DNA of 64,000 bases from Sphingomonas adhaesiva. Lineage in GTDB: Bacteria; Pseudomonadota; Alphaproteobacteria; Sphingomonadales; Sphingomonadaceae. The translations under genes and the position numbers were made by a program. The DNA lies in the NCBI RefSeq assembly GCF_036946125.1, contig NZ_JAQIJT010000001.1, positions 434,001-498,000 on the forward strand, written 5' to 3'. This document shows, piece after piece, positions 42,458 through 50,957 of the stretch (its first letter is position 1; each line of letters begins with the position of its first letter). A model generated the notes under the pieces. The model was given only the letters and a program-made list of their open reading frames with translations, was not told the origin of the DNA and did not search any database.

Positions 42458-43041
42458 CAGGCGGCGGCCCGGCTGCCCGGCTTGATCGCCGGGATCGCCG
42501 CGAGCTCGGGCGGGACCGCGTCGGCTTCGTAGGTCGGCACGTCGAGCCGGATCAGCGGGTAGAAGGGCACCCCGATGTCCGCCTTCCCGAACGAGCGGTC
42601 GACCAGCGCTGCGCCAGCGATCACGCGCCCGCCCGCCGCCTCGATCGCCGCGATCGCCTCGCGGCTCGACAGCCCGGTGGTGACGACGTCCTCCATCATC
42701 AGCACCTCCTGCCCCGGTGACAGGCGGAAGCCGCGGCGCAGCTCGAACGTGCCGCCGGGGCGCTCGACGAACATCGCCTCCACGCCCAGCGCGCGCGCCA
42801 TCTCGTGCCCGGCGATCACCCCGCCCATCGCGGGCGAGACGACCGCCCCGATCCGTGCGCGCAGGTCGGTCGGGAGGCGCGCCGCCAGCGCCTCGGCCAG
42901 CCGCGCGCCGCGGCGGGGGTCCATCAGCACGCGCGCGCATTGCAGGTAGCGCGGGGAGCGCAGGCCGGAGGAGAGGATGAAATGCCCTTCCAGCAGCGCA
43001 TCGGCGGCACGGAATTCGGCGAGCACCTCGTCGTCGGTCAT
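42457..43041 (-). CDS. pyrE: Orotate phosphoribosyltransferase
   Basis: Makes orotidine 5'-phosphate from orotate and PRPP. The 194-residue enzyme has LLEGHFILSSGLRSPRYLQCA, VVSPAMGGVIAGHEMA and the PRPP loop MMEDVVTTGLSSREAI. First gene of the pyrE-pdxJ-acpS-lepB-permease operon; the ATG at 43041 matches family length, and the divergent coxB lies 182 bases away. Confidence 0.95.
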   Translation of the reverse strand: MTDDEVLAEFRAADALLEGHFILSSGLRSPRYLQCARVLMDPRRGARLAEALAARLPTDLRARIGAVVSPAMGGVIAGHEMARALGVEAMFVERPGGTFELRRGFRLSPGQEVLMMEDVVTTGLSSREAIAAIEAAGGRVIAGAALVDRSFGKADIGVPFYPLIRLDVPTYEADAVPPELAAIPAIKPGSRAAA

Positions 43042-43123
43042 GGTCGGTCGGCCTCCTGTCCGGCGCCATACGTCCGCCTCCGCCGCCGTGCAACGCGCGA
43101 AAGACGGAGATTGCCGCGCCCCC

Positions 43124-43152
43124 TTGAGGCGGGGGGGTGGTTTCAATATAGG
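43124..43152 (+). promoter_or_regulatory. Likely promoter of the coxBA operon
   Basis: TTGAGG at 43124-43129 and TATAGG at 43147-43152, separated by 17 bases, about 72 bases before coxB. The -10 element equals that before rpmF. Confidence 0.5.
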
Positions 43153-43223
43153 CCGATGGGGAGGGGCGCTCTGACGCCCGGCGCGCGGACGCGTGCGCGA
43201 CGAGCAGGGGTGACGGAATTACG

Positions 43224-44423
43224 ATGCTGAAAACCGGGTTCAAGGGATGGATGCTCGCAGCGGGGCTGGCGGTCGCCGGCGTCGCGGGCACCGCCATGGC
43301 GCAGGCGCCCACCACGACGTCGCCCGCCGCCACTTCGCCGGCCACCGCCGCGACCGCGGCACCGACCGGGCTGCGCCCCGCCGATTCGAAGCAGGGCACC
43401 TCGGGTGGCGCGCTGCAGAAGCCGGACGCCGCACCCGCCTCGCCACTGCTGGCGCAGGACGGCGCACCGCCGATGGCGCCGACCCCGCACCTGGGCCAGC
43501 CGACCGACGGCCGGATGAGCATCCAGGAGCAGGTCACGAAGAATGGCCTGCGCGCGCACTGGTTCCACGACAAGATCCTGTTCCCGCTCATCACGATCAT
43601 CTCGGTCTTCGTGCTGCTGCTGCTGGTGTGGGTGGCGATCCGCTTCCGCGCCGCGCGCAACCCGGTTCCGTCGAAGACCAGCCACAACACCGCGATCGAG
43701 GTGGTGTGGACGCTGGCGCCGGTGCTGATCCTGGTCGCGATCGCGGTGCCCTCGATCGGCCTGCTCCAGGCGCAGTTCAAGCCGGCGCCGGCGGGTGCGG
43801 TGACGCTGAAGGCGATCGGCAATCAGTGGTTCTGGAGCTACCAGTATCCGGACCACGGCGGGATCGAGATCACCGCCAACATGCTGAAGGAAAAGGGCGA
43901 GGTTCCCGCCGGCGAGCGATTCCGCACCGATGCCGACGGTCCGCGCCTGATGGCGACCGACAGTCGCGTCGTGCTGCCGGTCGGCGTGCCGATCCGCCTT
44001 ATCACCACCGCGAACGACGTGATCCACAGCTGGGCGATGCCCGCCTTCTGGATCAAGCTGGACGCGATCCCCGGCCGCCTGAACGAGACCAGCTTCACGA
44101 TCGAGAAGCCCGGCGTCTATTTCGGCCAGTGTTCGGAGCTGTGCGGCGCGCGTCACGCCTATATGCCGATCGCGGTCGAGGCGGTGACGCCGGCGCAGTT
44201 CGCGGCCTGGGTCCGCGCCAAGGGCGGCTCGATGCCGGCCCCCGGCAAGCCCTCCGACTCGGTGATCCCGCAGCCGGGCGCCGACAATTCGGCGGCGGTG
44301 ATGACCGAGGCGGCGGACGCCGGCAACATGACCGGCCCGACCGTCAACGGCACCGACACTCCCCCCACTTCCCCGCAAGGCGCGACCGGCAACCCCGGTG
44401 GCGTCGGCGAAGCCGGACGCTGA
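43224..44423 (+). CDS. coxB: Cytochrome c oxidase subunit II
   Basis: CuA-bearing subunit of the aa3-type oxidase, taking electrons from cytochrome c. The 399-residue protein has a signal peptide (about residues 1-27), an Ala/Thr/Pro-rich segment to about 75, two transmembrane helices (about 112-134 and 155-180), the aromatic electron path QWFWSYQYPDHGG, and the CuA ligands in FGQCSELCGARHAYMP. The Ala/Pro/Thr C-terminal tail (about 345-399) is longer than usual. Followed after four bases by coxA. Confidence 0.95.
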   Translation: MLKTGFKGWMLAAGLAVAGVAGTAMAQAPTTTSPAATSPATAATAAPTGLRPADSKQGTSGGALQKPDAAPASPLLAQDGAPPMAPTPHLGQPTDGRMSIQEQVTKNGLRAHWFHDKILFPLITIISVFVLLLLVWVAIRFRAARNPVPSKTSHNTAIEVVWTLAPVLILVAIAVPSIGLLQAQFKPAPAGAVTLKAIGNQWFWSYQYPDHGGIEITANMLKEKGEVPAGERFRTDADGPRLMATDSRVVLPVGVPIRLITTANDVIHSWAMPAFWIKLDAIPGRLNETSFTIEKPGVYFGQCSELCGARHAYMPIAVEAVTPAQFAAWVRAKGGSMPAPGKPSDSVIPQPGADNSAAVMTEAADAGNMTGPTVNGTDTPPTSPQGATGNPGGVGEAGR

Positions 44424-44427
44424 GACC

Positions 44428-46095
44428 ATGACCGATACCGCGCTCCACCCGTCAGCGTTCCAGGCGCACGACGACCATCATCATGACGCGCACGCCGACC
44501 ACAAGCCCGGCTTCTTCGCGCGCTGGTTCATGTCCACCAACCACAAGGACATCGGCACCCTCTATCTGATCTTCGCGATCGTCGCCGGCATCATCGGCGG
44601 CGCGATCTCGGGCCTGATGCGCGCGGAGCTGATGCACCCCGGCATCCAGTATCTGCCGAAGTGGGTGGCGATGCTGCACGGCGGGCAGGAGCAGAGCTTC
44701 GACCAGGCGCTCCACCTGTGGAACGTGCTGGTGACCGCGCACGGCCTCATCATGGTGTTCTTCATGGTGATGCCGGCGATGATCGGCGGGTTCGGCAACT
44801 GGTTCGTGCCGATCATGATCGGCGCGCCCGACATGGCCTTCCCGCGGATGAACAACATCAGCTTCTGGCTGCTGATCCCCGCCTTCACGCTGCTGCTGGC
44901 GTCGCCGTTCTTCGGCGGTGCGGGCACCGGCTGGACCGTCTATGCGCCGCTCTCCACCTATGGTGAGCCGGGGCCGTCGGTCGACATGGCGATCCTGTCG
45001 CTCCACCTGGCGGGCGTCAGCTCGATCCTGGGCGCGATCAACTTCATCACCACCATCTTCAACATGCGCGCCCCGGGCATGACGCTGCACAAGATGCCGC
45101 TGTTCGCCTGGTCGGTGCTGGTCACCGCGTTCCTGCTGCTGCTGGCGCTGCCGGTGCTGGCCGCGGCGATCACGATGCTGCTGACCGATCGCAACTTCGG
45201 CACCACCTTCTACGATCCGGCCGGCGGCGGCGATCCGGTGCTGTACCAGCATCTGTTCTGGTTCTTCGGCCACCCCGAAGTGTACATCATGATCCTGCCG
45301 GGCTTCGGCATCATCAGCCACATCGTCGCGACGTTCAGCCGCAAGCCGGTCTTCGGCTATCTCGGCATGGCCTATGCCATGGTCGCGATCGGCGTCGTCG
45401 GCTTCGTCGTGTGGGCGCACCACATGTTCACCACCGGCATGAGCGTGAACGTGAAGATGTACTTCACCGCCGCGACGATGGTGATCGCGGTGCCGACCGG
45501 CATCAAGATCTTCTCCTGGATCGCGACGATGTGGGGCGGCTCGCTTCGCTTCCCGACGCCGATGACCTGGGCGATCGGCTTCATCTTCATGTTCACCGTC
45601 GGCGGCGTGACCGGCGTCGTCCTCGCCAACGGCGGCGTCGACGACTATATGCAGGATACCTATTACGTGGTGGCGCACTTCCACTACGTGCTGTCGCTGG
45701 GTGCGGTGTTCTCGCTGTTCGCCGGCTTCTATTATTGGTTCCCGAAGATGTCGGGCCGGATGTATTCGGAGCTGCTGGGCCAGCTGCACTTCTGGGTGTT
45801 CTTCATCGGCGTGAACATCCTGTTCTTCCCGATGCACTTCCTGGGCCTGCAGGGGATGCCGCGCCGCTACCCGGATTATCCCGATGCCTTCGCGCACTGG
45901 AACACGGTCGCGACCATCGGCTACATGATCATGGCCGCGGGCATGGCGATCTTCTTCGTCAACGTGATCTGGTCGCTGCTGGCCGGCAAGAAGGCGCCCG
46001 ACAATCCCTGGGGCGAGGGCGCGACCACGCTGGAATGGACGCTGTCCAGCCCGCCGCCGTTCCACCAGTTCGAGACGCTGCCGAAGATCGACTGA
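44428..46095 (+). CDS. coxA: Cytochrome c oxidase subunit I
   Basis: Catalytic haem-copper subunit with haems a, a3 and CuB; reduces oxygen and pumps protons. The 555-residue protein has 12 transmembrane helices, the low-spin haem ligand region AHGLIMVFFMVMP, the CuB-Tyr region HPEVYIMILPGFGIISH, WAHHMFTTGM and the haem-ligand pair in DTYYVVAHFHYVLSLG. N-terminal His/Asp-rich cytoplasmic tail (about residues 8-25). Terminates in a strong hairpin 25 bases later. Confidence 0.97.
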   Translation: MTDTALHPSAFQAHDDHHHDAHADHKPGFFARWFMSTNHKDIGTLYLIFAIVAGIIGGAISGLMRAELMHPGIQYLPKWVAMLHGGQEQSFDQALHLWNVLVTAHGLIMVFFMVMPAMIGGFGNWFVPIMIGAPDMAFPRMNNISFWLLIPAFTLLLASPFFGGAGTGWTVYAPLSTYGEPGPSVDMAILSLHLAGVSSILGAINFITTIFNMRAPGMTLHKMPLFAWSVLVTAFLLLLALPVLAAAITMLLTDRNFGTTFYDPAGGGDPVLYQHLFWFFGHPEVYIMILPGFGIISHIVATFSRKPVFGYLGMAYAMVAIGVVGFVVWAHHMFTTGMSVNVKMYFTAATMVIAVPTGIKIFSWIATMWGGSLRFPTPMTWAIGFIFMFTVGGVTGVVLANGGVDDYMQDTYYVVAHFHYVLSLGAVFSLFAGFYYWFPKMSGRMYSELLGQLHFWVFFIGVNILFFPMHFLGLQGMPRRYPDYPDAFAHWNTVATIGYMIMAAGMAIFFVNVIWSLLAGKKAPDNPWGEGATTLEWTLSSPPPFHQFETLPKID

Positions 46096-46120
46096 TCCGA
46101 CACGAAGCGCGACGAAACGA

Positions 46121-46153
46121 GGCGGGGGAGCACAGGCTCCCCCGCCTTTTTTT
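46121..46153 (+). terminator. Rho-independent terminator of coxBA
   Basis: GGCGGGGGAGC and GCTCCCCCGCC form a perfect 11-base-pair stem around loop ACAG, followed by seven T residues (46147-46153). It starts 25 bases after the coxA stop. A clear intrinsic terminator, separating coxBA from anything that might follow. Confidence 0.95.
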
Positions 46154-46994
46154 GTCGACCGCTGAAGTTTGATCCACGCGGCGCGCCCCGGCCACAACCG
46201 CCATTCCGGCGAAGGCCGTGGTTCAGTTGGGCAACAGTGCCGCATCTCACAAGCCAGTCGTCACGGGACCCCGGCCATTGCGGGACCTTTGCAAAGAACT
46301 TCGTTTCCCGGCGGAGGCCGGGGCCCAACTGGACCGCGGTTTTCAGCATCTTGAGAGCGTGCCGATGCTGGGTCCCGGCCTCCGCGGGACCTTTGCAAAA
46401 GGCTCCCCGTGCTCCTGCGTAGGCAGGGGCCCAGGGCTACAGGTCCGATAAGGGGTTGTTCTGCTTGGCCCTGGGCTCCTGCCTACGCAGGAGCACGGCA
46501 TGGGCTCGGTGTTGTTGCGCCCGTTTTGCAAAGGTCCCGCCTCCGCCGGGGTAGAGAAAAGGGGAAGGCCGGAATCAAGGCGTGGGCCCTGTCATCATCC
46601 CGCACCCCGATTGCCATCACGCTCCGGCCTTGGCGAGACCTTCGCAAAAGGCCATGCGGTGCTCCTGCGTGCGCAGGAGCACGGCGTGAACCCGGTGCTG
46701 TTGGACCCATTTCGCCTAGGTGTCGCTTGCGCCGGAACACGGCCGGGGCGGGGGCGTCCTGCCGACGCCCCCGCGGAGACATCTCCGCTCCCGGGGGAGA
46801 GGGGTCGCGCCCACGCGAGAACGTCGGCGGCGAGCCGAGGGTGGATCGATCGTGGCAGGCTGCCGCGAGCCACCGGCGGCGCTCCGGACGCTTGCTACGA
46901 AGGCCCGCCAGCCCCGCGTCGCGCGGCGGTTAGGGAACCGCCCGCACGACCGGAAACGCGCTCGCCCCGTCTTCCGGGGTACGAGCGCCTCCGA
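46154..46994. repeat. 841-base non-coding stretch of family B repeats
   Basis: No gene is supported here. The stretch holds several copies of the words GGGACCTTTGCAAA (about 46280 and 46385), TTTTGCAAAGGTCCCGCC (about 46522) and the palindromes GCTCCTGCGTAGGCAGG (about 46410), GCTCCTGCCTACGCAGGAGC (about 46475) and GCTCCTGCGTGCGCAGGAGC (about 46661). The right third (46735-46990) has no repeat I recognise and no convincing frame. Open frames present all lack starts, ribosome sites or conserved content. Confidence 0.75.
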
Positions 46995-48098
46995 TTACAC
47001 CCGCATCGGCATCAGGACGTAGAGCGCGGCGCTCTTGTCGTTTTCGCGGATCAGCGTCGGTGCGGCGGCGTCGGCCAGGTGGACCTCGACCAGGTCGGTG
47101 TCGATCTGGCCCAGGATGTCGAGCAGATAGCGGCTGTTGAAGCCGATCTCGAACGGCAGCGACGTATAGTCGCCGGGCACTTCCTCCGCGGCGGTGCCGT
47201 TCTCCGGGCTCGTGACGGACAAGGTGATCTTGTCGCGGTCCAGCGCCATCTTCACCGCGCGCGTCTTCTCGGTCGCGATGGTCGACACGCGGTCGACGCC
47301 CTGCATGAAGCTCTTGGGATCGAGCTTCAGGATCTTGTCGTTCGCGGTCGGGATGACGCGGCTGTAATCGGGGAAGGTGCCGTCGATCAGCTTCGACGTC
47401 AGCACCGCCTGCCCCAGGTCGAAGCGGATCTTCGTCCCCGACAGCGACACCCCGACCGAGCCGTCGACCTCGTCGAGCAGCTTGCGCAGCTCCGCGATGC
47501 ACTTGCGCGGCACGATCACGTCGGGCATCCCGCTGGCGCCGTCGGGCTGGTCGACCGTCACGCGCGCGAGGCGGTGGCCGTCGGTCGCCGCGGCCTTCAG
47601 CACGCCCTCCGCGGTGTGGAGGAAGATGCCGTTCAGGTAATAGCGCGTCTCCTCGGTGGAGATCGCGAAGCGCGTCTTGTCGATGATCTGCTTCAGCGTC
47701 TCGACCGCCAGCTCGAACTGGTGCGGCAGCTCGCCCTCCGCGATCACCGGGAAATCGTCGCGCGGCAGCGTGCCGAGCGAGAAGCGCGCACGCCCCGCGA
47801 CGATCGTCATGCGACCCTCCGCCGCGGTGATCGACACCTGCGCGCCCTCGGGCAGCTTGCGCGCGATGTCGAACAGCGTGTGCGCCGATACCGTGGTGGC
47901 GCCCGGCTGGTCGACCGCGGCGGCGACCGATTCGTTGATCTGCAGGTCGAGATCGGTCGCCATCAGCCGCAGCTGCCCCTCGGCGGTCGCCTCCAGCAGC
48001 ACGTTCGACAGGATGGGGATGGTATTGCGCCGCTCCACCACCGACTGGACGTGGCTCAGCCCCTTCAGCAGCGTCGCGCGTTCGATCGTCGCCTTCAT
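46995..48098 (-). CDS. dnaN: DNA polymerase III beta sliding clamp
   Basis: Ring-shaped processivity clamp for replication and repair. The 367-residue protein has three similar domains, with MKATIERATLLKGLSHVQSVVERRNTIPILSNVLLEA at the N terminus, TDLDLQI, ATDGHRLARV in the middle domain and a C terminus ending LMPMRV that lines the partner-binding pocket. Normal length. GGAAGAG lies before the start. Not next to dnaA here. Confidence 0.97.
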   Translation of the reverse strand: MKATIERATLLKGLSHVQSVVERRNTIPILSNVLLEATAEGQLRLMATDLDLQINESVAAAVDQPGATTVSAHTLFDIARKLPEGAQVSITAAEGRMTIVAGRARFSLGTLPRDDFPVIAEGELPHQFELAVETLKQIIDKTRFAISTEETRYYLNGIFLHTAEGVLKAAATDGHRLARVTVDQPDGASGMPDVIVPRKCIAELRKLLDEVDGSVGVSLSGTKIRFDLGQAVLTSKLIDGTFPDYSRVIPTANDKILKLDPKSFMQGVDRVSTIATEKTRAVKMALDRDKITLSVTSPENGTAAEEVPGDYTSLPFEIGFNSRYLLDILGQIDTDLVEVHLADAAAPTLIRENDKSAALYVLMPMRV

Positions 48099-48160
48099 CT
48101 CACTCTTCCCCCGGCCCGCAGGTCACATCTCACCAGGGGCAATTGGCCGACTTTTCCTAA

Positions 48161-48196
48161 CCAAAAAAGAAGGGCCGGGGCAAGCGCCCCGACCCT
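48161..48196 (-). terminator. Rho-independent terminator of the outer-membrane protein gene
   Basis: On the minus strand GGGTCGGGGC, loop GCTT and GCCCCGGCCC form a ten-base-pair stem with one G-U pair, followed by TTCTTTTTT. It lies 39 bases past the stop at 48235 and would also separate this gene from dnaN. Confidence 0.9.
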
Positions 48197-48234
48197 CCTT
48201 TCCGGTCCCGACTTTCGGCCCCAAGCCGAAAGGA

Positions 48235-48861
48235 TCAGAAGCGGACGCCGACGCCGGCCATCAGCTGGTGCCGGTCGAGGTCGATGTCGTAATCGTCGAG
48301 CTTGCCGTAGTGCGAATAGCGATACTCGCCCTTCACGAACGCGCTCGGCGAGATGTTGTACTCCAGCCCCGCGCCCAGGCGGAAACCGTCGAGGTTGACC
48401 TTGTCGACCAGCTCGCTCGATCCGGTGGCGCCGCTGTTGTAGCGGCTCTCGACCCGCGCGTTGGTGTAGCCGGCCTTCGCATAGAGCAGCGCCAGCGGGG
48501 AGATGGCGTAGCCGACGCGGCCGCCGACATAGAGGTCGCGGCCCGCGTCGACCGACAGGCGGTCGCCCGCGACGATCTCGTTATAGCTGCGCGTGCTGGT
48601 CGTGGCGTCGGTGATCTCGCCCTCCACGCCGAAGACGGTGTTGCCGCGCTGGATGTCGTAGCCGAGCAGCCCGCCGTACGCGAAGCCGCTGCGCCCCTCC
48701 GAATCGCCGTCGCCGCCGTCCTTCACGTTGTCGTACCCGGCCAGCGCCTCGACGCGCGGCCCGTTGAAGGGGCCGTCCTGCGCCAGCGCGGGGGTTGCCA
48801 GCATCGCGCCGAACGCGGCCGCGCTGCCCAGCACCATGGGGACCATTGCAAGCTTACGCAT
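48235..48861 (-). CDS. Outer-membrane beta-barrel (Omp25/OmpA-like) protein
   Basis: A 208-residue exported protein: signal peptide about residues 1-28 (cut after TPALA), then eight predicted alternating strands in a small barrel, with FAYGGLLGYDIQRGNTVFGVEGE, DLYVGGRVGYAISPLALLYAKAGYTN, FRLGAGLEYNISPSAFVKGEYRYSHYG and the C-terminal VGVRF with terminal Phe used for outer-membrane assembly. No OmpA peptidoglycan domain. GGAG lies before the ATG, and a strong terminator follows. Function probably structural. Confidence 0.88.
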   Translation of the reverse strand: MRKLAMVPMVLGSAAAFGAMLATPALAQDGPFNGPRVEALAGYDNVKDGGDGDSEGRSGFAYGGLLGYDIQRGNTVFGVEGEITDATTSTRSYNEIVAGDRLSVDAGRDLYVGGRVGYAISPLALLYAKAGYTNARVESRYNSGATGSSELVDKVNLDGFRLGAGLEYNISPSAFVKGEYRYSHYGKLDDYDIDLDRHQLMAGVGVRF

Positions 48862-48995
48862 GTCTCACTCCGAAATTGCCCGCCCCGATCGCGGGGCGTG
48901 GCGGTTCAAATAGCGGCGGGCGTCGGCGTTGCATGAACCTCATATAAACAGGAATTTCCGTTGCATCTCGGCAACAGCCGCGGGACACCGCAGCG

Positions 48996-49628
48996 ATGAG
49001 CAGCACACGCAAGGGCCGCGATTTCATCGCGCGCCACGGGGAAACCGTCTTCAACGCCGCGCGCCGGATGCAGGGCGACGCGCCGCACACGCCGCTGACC
49101 CGCGCCGGCTTCGCGCAGGCGGACGAGATGGGGCGGGCGTTGCGCGCGGCGCTGGGGGCGAAGCCCGCGCTGACGCTGTGGGCGTCGCCGACCGGCCGCG
49201 CGCTCCAGACGCTGGCGATCGTCACCGAGCATCTGGAACTCGACTGGCACCAGGCGCGCACCGACGCGCGCCTGACCGAGATCGACATGGGATCGTGGGG
49301 CGGGCGCTATTATGCCGATCTGACCGCGGAGCACGGGCCCGTGGTCCAGCCCGGCGGGCTGCTGACCTGCGCGCCCGACGGCGAGACATACGACCGGATC
49401 GCCGCGCGGGTGTCGGGTTGGCTCGCGGAGACCGACGACGACGAGGGCGACCGGCTGGTCATCATGCACGGCATCTCCAGCCGGGTGCTGCGCGGCGTGA
49501 TGACCGGCGCGCCGGTCGACGCCTGCGGTGCGCCGGTGCTGCCGGGGCATCCGCAGGGAACGGTGACGATGGTCGAGCGCGGGCGCGAGACGGTCGTCCA
49601 TCTCGGCACCGGACACGCCCCCGCGTGA
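48996..49628 (+). CDS. Histidine phosphatase family protein
   Basis: A 210-residue enzyme of the phosphoglycerate-mutase-like branch. The catalytic motif ARHGETVFNAARRMQGD near residue 13 supplies the phospho-accepting His; LWASPTGRALQTLAI, TEIDMGSWGGRYYADL and VIMHGISSRVLRG complete the active site. Substrate not identifiable. Overlaps the next gene by four bases (GTGA). Confidence 0.9.
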   Translation: MSSTRKGRDFIARHGETVFNAARRMQGDAPHTPLTRAGFAQADEMGRALRAALGAKPALTLWASPTGRALQTLAIVTEHLELDWHQARTDARLTEIDMGSWGGRYYADLTAEHGPVVQPGGLLTCAPDGETYDRIAARVSGWLAETDDDEGDRLVIMHGISSRVLRGVMTGAPVDACGAPVLPGHPQGTVTMVERGRETVVHLGTGHAPA

Positions 49629-50098
49629 CCCTGTCGCTGGCGCTGCCACTGCTGCTGTTGCTCGCGGGAGAGCGCACCGCGCTGGGCGTGTGGGAGCGCT
49701 GGGCCGCGCTGCGCGATTCGCAGCCGCCGCGCTGCTTCGCGATCGCGCAGCCGGTGGCCGGCGACGGCACGCCCGACCGCAGCGGCGCCTTCGCCACCGT
49801 CGCCGCGCGCTCCGGGGCGAGCGGCTCTCCCGCGGTCTTCGTTCGGCTGTCGCGCGCGCGCGGCACCGGCGCGGCGATCACGCTGGCGGTGGGGGAGCGG
49901 CGCTTCTCGCTGGTCGGCGACCGCCGCGACGCGCGCGCGCCCGATGCCGCCACCGATCGCGCGATCGTCGGCGCGATGCGGGGCGGGCGCGCGATGACCG
50001 TCACGTCGGCAGACGCGGCGGGCGGCGCGATCACCGACGTCTACGCGCTGGCGGGCGCCCCCACCGCGATCGACGCCGCGCAACTGGGGTGCCGGTAG
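49625..50098 (+). CDS. Putative secreted protein, IalB-like
   Basis: A 157-residue protein with an N-terminal signal-like hydrophobic stretch (about 3-15, LSLALPLLLLLAG). The mature part shows WERWAALRDSQPPRCFAIAQPV and ITLAVGERRFSLVGDR, which recall the invasion-associated locus B family seen in many alphaproteobacteria. Similarity is judged by pattern only, so the name is tentative. GTG at 49625 overlaps the phosphatase stop. Confidence 0.6.
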   Translation: MTLSLALPLLLLLAGERTALGVWERWAALRDSQPPRCFAIAQPVAGDGTPDRSGAFATVAARSGASGSPAVFVRLSRARGTGAAITLAVGERRFSLVGDRRDARAPDAATDRAIVGAMRGGRAMTVTSADAAGGAITDVYALAGAPTAIDAAQLGCR

Positions 50099-50103
50099 CG
50101 CGG

Positions 50104-50132
50104 TTGCAATTCCGATGCTTTTTGCCTATCTG
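50104..50132 (+). promoter_or_regulatory. Promoter upstream of the NYN gene leader
   Basis: TTGCAA at 50104-50109 and TATCTG at 50127-50132 with a 17-base spacer, matching the TTGCAA-type -35 before rpmF. The predicted start, about 50139, lies just before the hairpin at 50144. A dyad GATGCT (50114-50119) and AGCATC (50136-50141) spans the -10 element and could be an operator. Confidence 0.6.
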
Positions 50133-50143
50133 TAGAGCATCAG

Positions 50144-50208
50144 GCCCCCGGCGGCCGTCTTGAGGCGCTCGCAAGAGCAGATATCAGCTCAAGGCCGCTC
50201 CCGGGGGC
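50144..50208 (+). ncRNA. Structured RNA leader (candidate cis RNA) of the NYN gene
   Basis: A 65-base hairpin of 22 base pairs: 144-151 with 201-208 (eight pairs), 152-155 with 194-197 (four), 159-164 with 188-193 (six) and an apical stem GCTC/GAGC (167-170 with 175-178; offsets from 50000) closed by GCAA, a GNRA tetraloop. Asymmetric inner loops (CGT; AGATATCAG opposite GC; bulge CTC) look designed rather than random. CAGG at 50141-50144 could also pair with CCTG at 50211-50214. No U-tract follows, so it is not an ordinary terminator. Not a class of RNA I recognise. Confidence 0.5.
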
Positions 50209-50231
50209 AACCTGTTTCTGGTGCATCGTCA

Positions 50232-50957
50232 ATGGCAACTGCCGTCGTGATCGATGGCGCGTTTTTCCTGCGCCGCTTCAACAAGGCATTCCCCGGGCTC
50301 GACGCTGCCAGTGCCGATGACGTCGCTTTCGGTGTCGTTTGCCTGGCGGCGTTTCATGTGTCGATACGGCTGCAGGCGACGCCGGGATGGTTCGGTGCGA
50401 CCGGCCCGGCCCAGGCGGCTCAGGAGTCGGCCGAACTCTACCGCATCTTCTTCTATGACTGCCCCCCGCTGACGAAGCGGATTCACACCCCGGTGGGGCG
50501 GCGATCGATCAACCTGGCGACGACACCGGAGGCGCGCCTTCGTCTGGCTATCCACGACCGCCTGCACCGGACGCGCAAGGTCGCGGTGCGACTGGGTCGC
50601 CTGAACGACAAATTGTCCCCCTGGCGTCTGAAACCGCAAGCTCTCGACCGCTGGCAGAAGGACGGCTTCGCGCCGGCTGACGACGATTTCGAACTGGATG
50701 TCATCCAGAAGGGCGTCGATATGCGACTTGGGCTGGATATCGCGGCGATGGCCTACAAGCGACAGGTCAATCAGATCGTGCTGGTCGCCGCCGATGCCGA
50801 CTTTGTCCCGCCCGCGAAGCTCGCCCGACGCGAAGGCGTGGATATTGTTCTCGATCCGCTCGGCGCCCACGCCGCACCGGATCTTCTTCAGCACGTCGAT
50901 GGCGTGCGATCGTGTCGCTTGGACGTCACGTCGCTTGCGCAAGGAGCCGCATCTTGA
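50232..50957 (+). CDS. NYN-domain (PIN-like) predicted ribonuclease
   Basis: A 241-residue protein of the NYN/LabA-like superfamily, whose members are metal-dependent RNases. Acidic candidates for the active site are D8 (VVIDGAFF), D163 (KGVDMRLGLDI), D169, and D188/D190 (LVAADADFVPPAKLARREG). DGAFF replaces the more usual DGxN. A basic linker (about residues 80-140; RKVAVRLGRLNDK) may bind RNA. No ribosome site precedes the ATG; the leader hairpin ends 23 bases upstream. Its 3' end carries the ribosome site of rlmN. G+C content is lower than the neighbours. Confidence 0.8.
   Translation: MATAVVIDGAFFLRRFNKAFPGLDAASADDVAFGVVCLAAFHVSIRLQATPGWFGATGPAQAAQESAELYRIFFYDCPPLTKRIHTPVGRRSINLATTPEARLRLAIHDRLHRTRKVAVRLGRLNDKLSPWRLKPQALDRWQKDGFAPADDDFELDVIQKGVDMRLGLDIAAMAYKRQVNQIVLVAADADFVPPAKLARREGVDIVLDPLGAHAAPDLLQHVDGVRSCRLDVTSLAQGAAS

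Noticed and set aside
46218..46933. Several open frames in the gap after coxA
   Set aside because: They consist of repeat sequence, lack ribosome sites and overlap each other on both strands.
50144..50208. Reading the NYN leader hairpin as an intrinsic terminator of the upstream gene
   Set aside because: No U-tract on either strand, and it lies just after a promoter-like sequence rather than after a stop codon.
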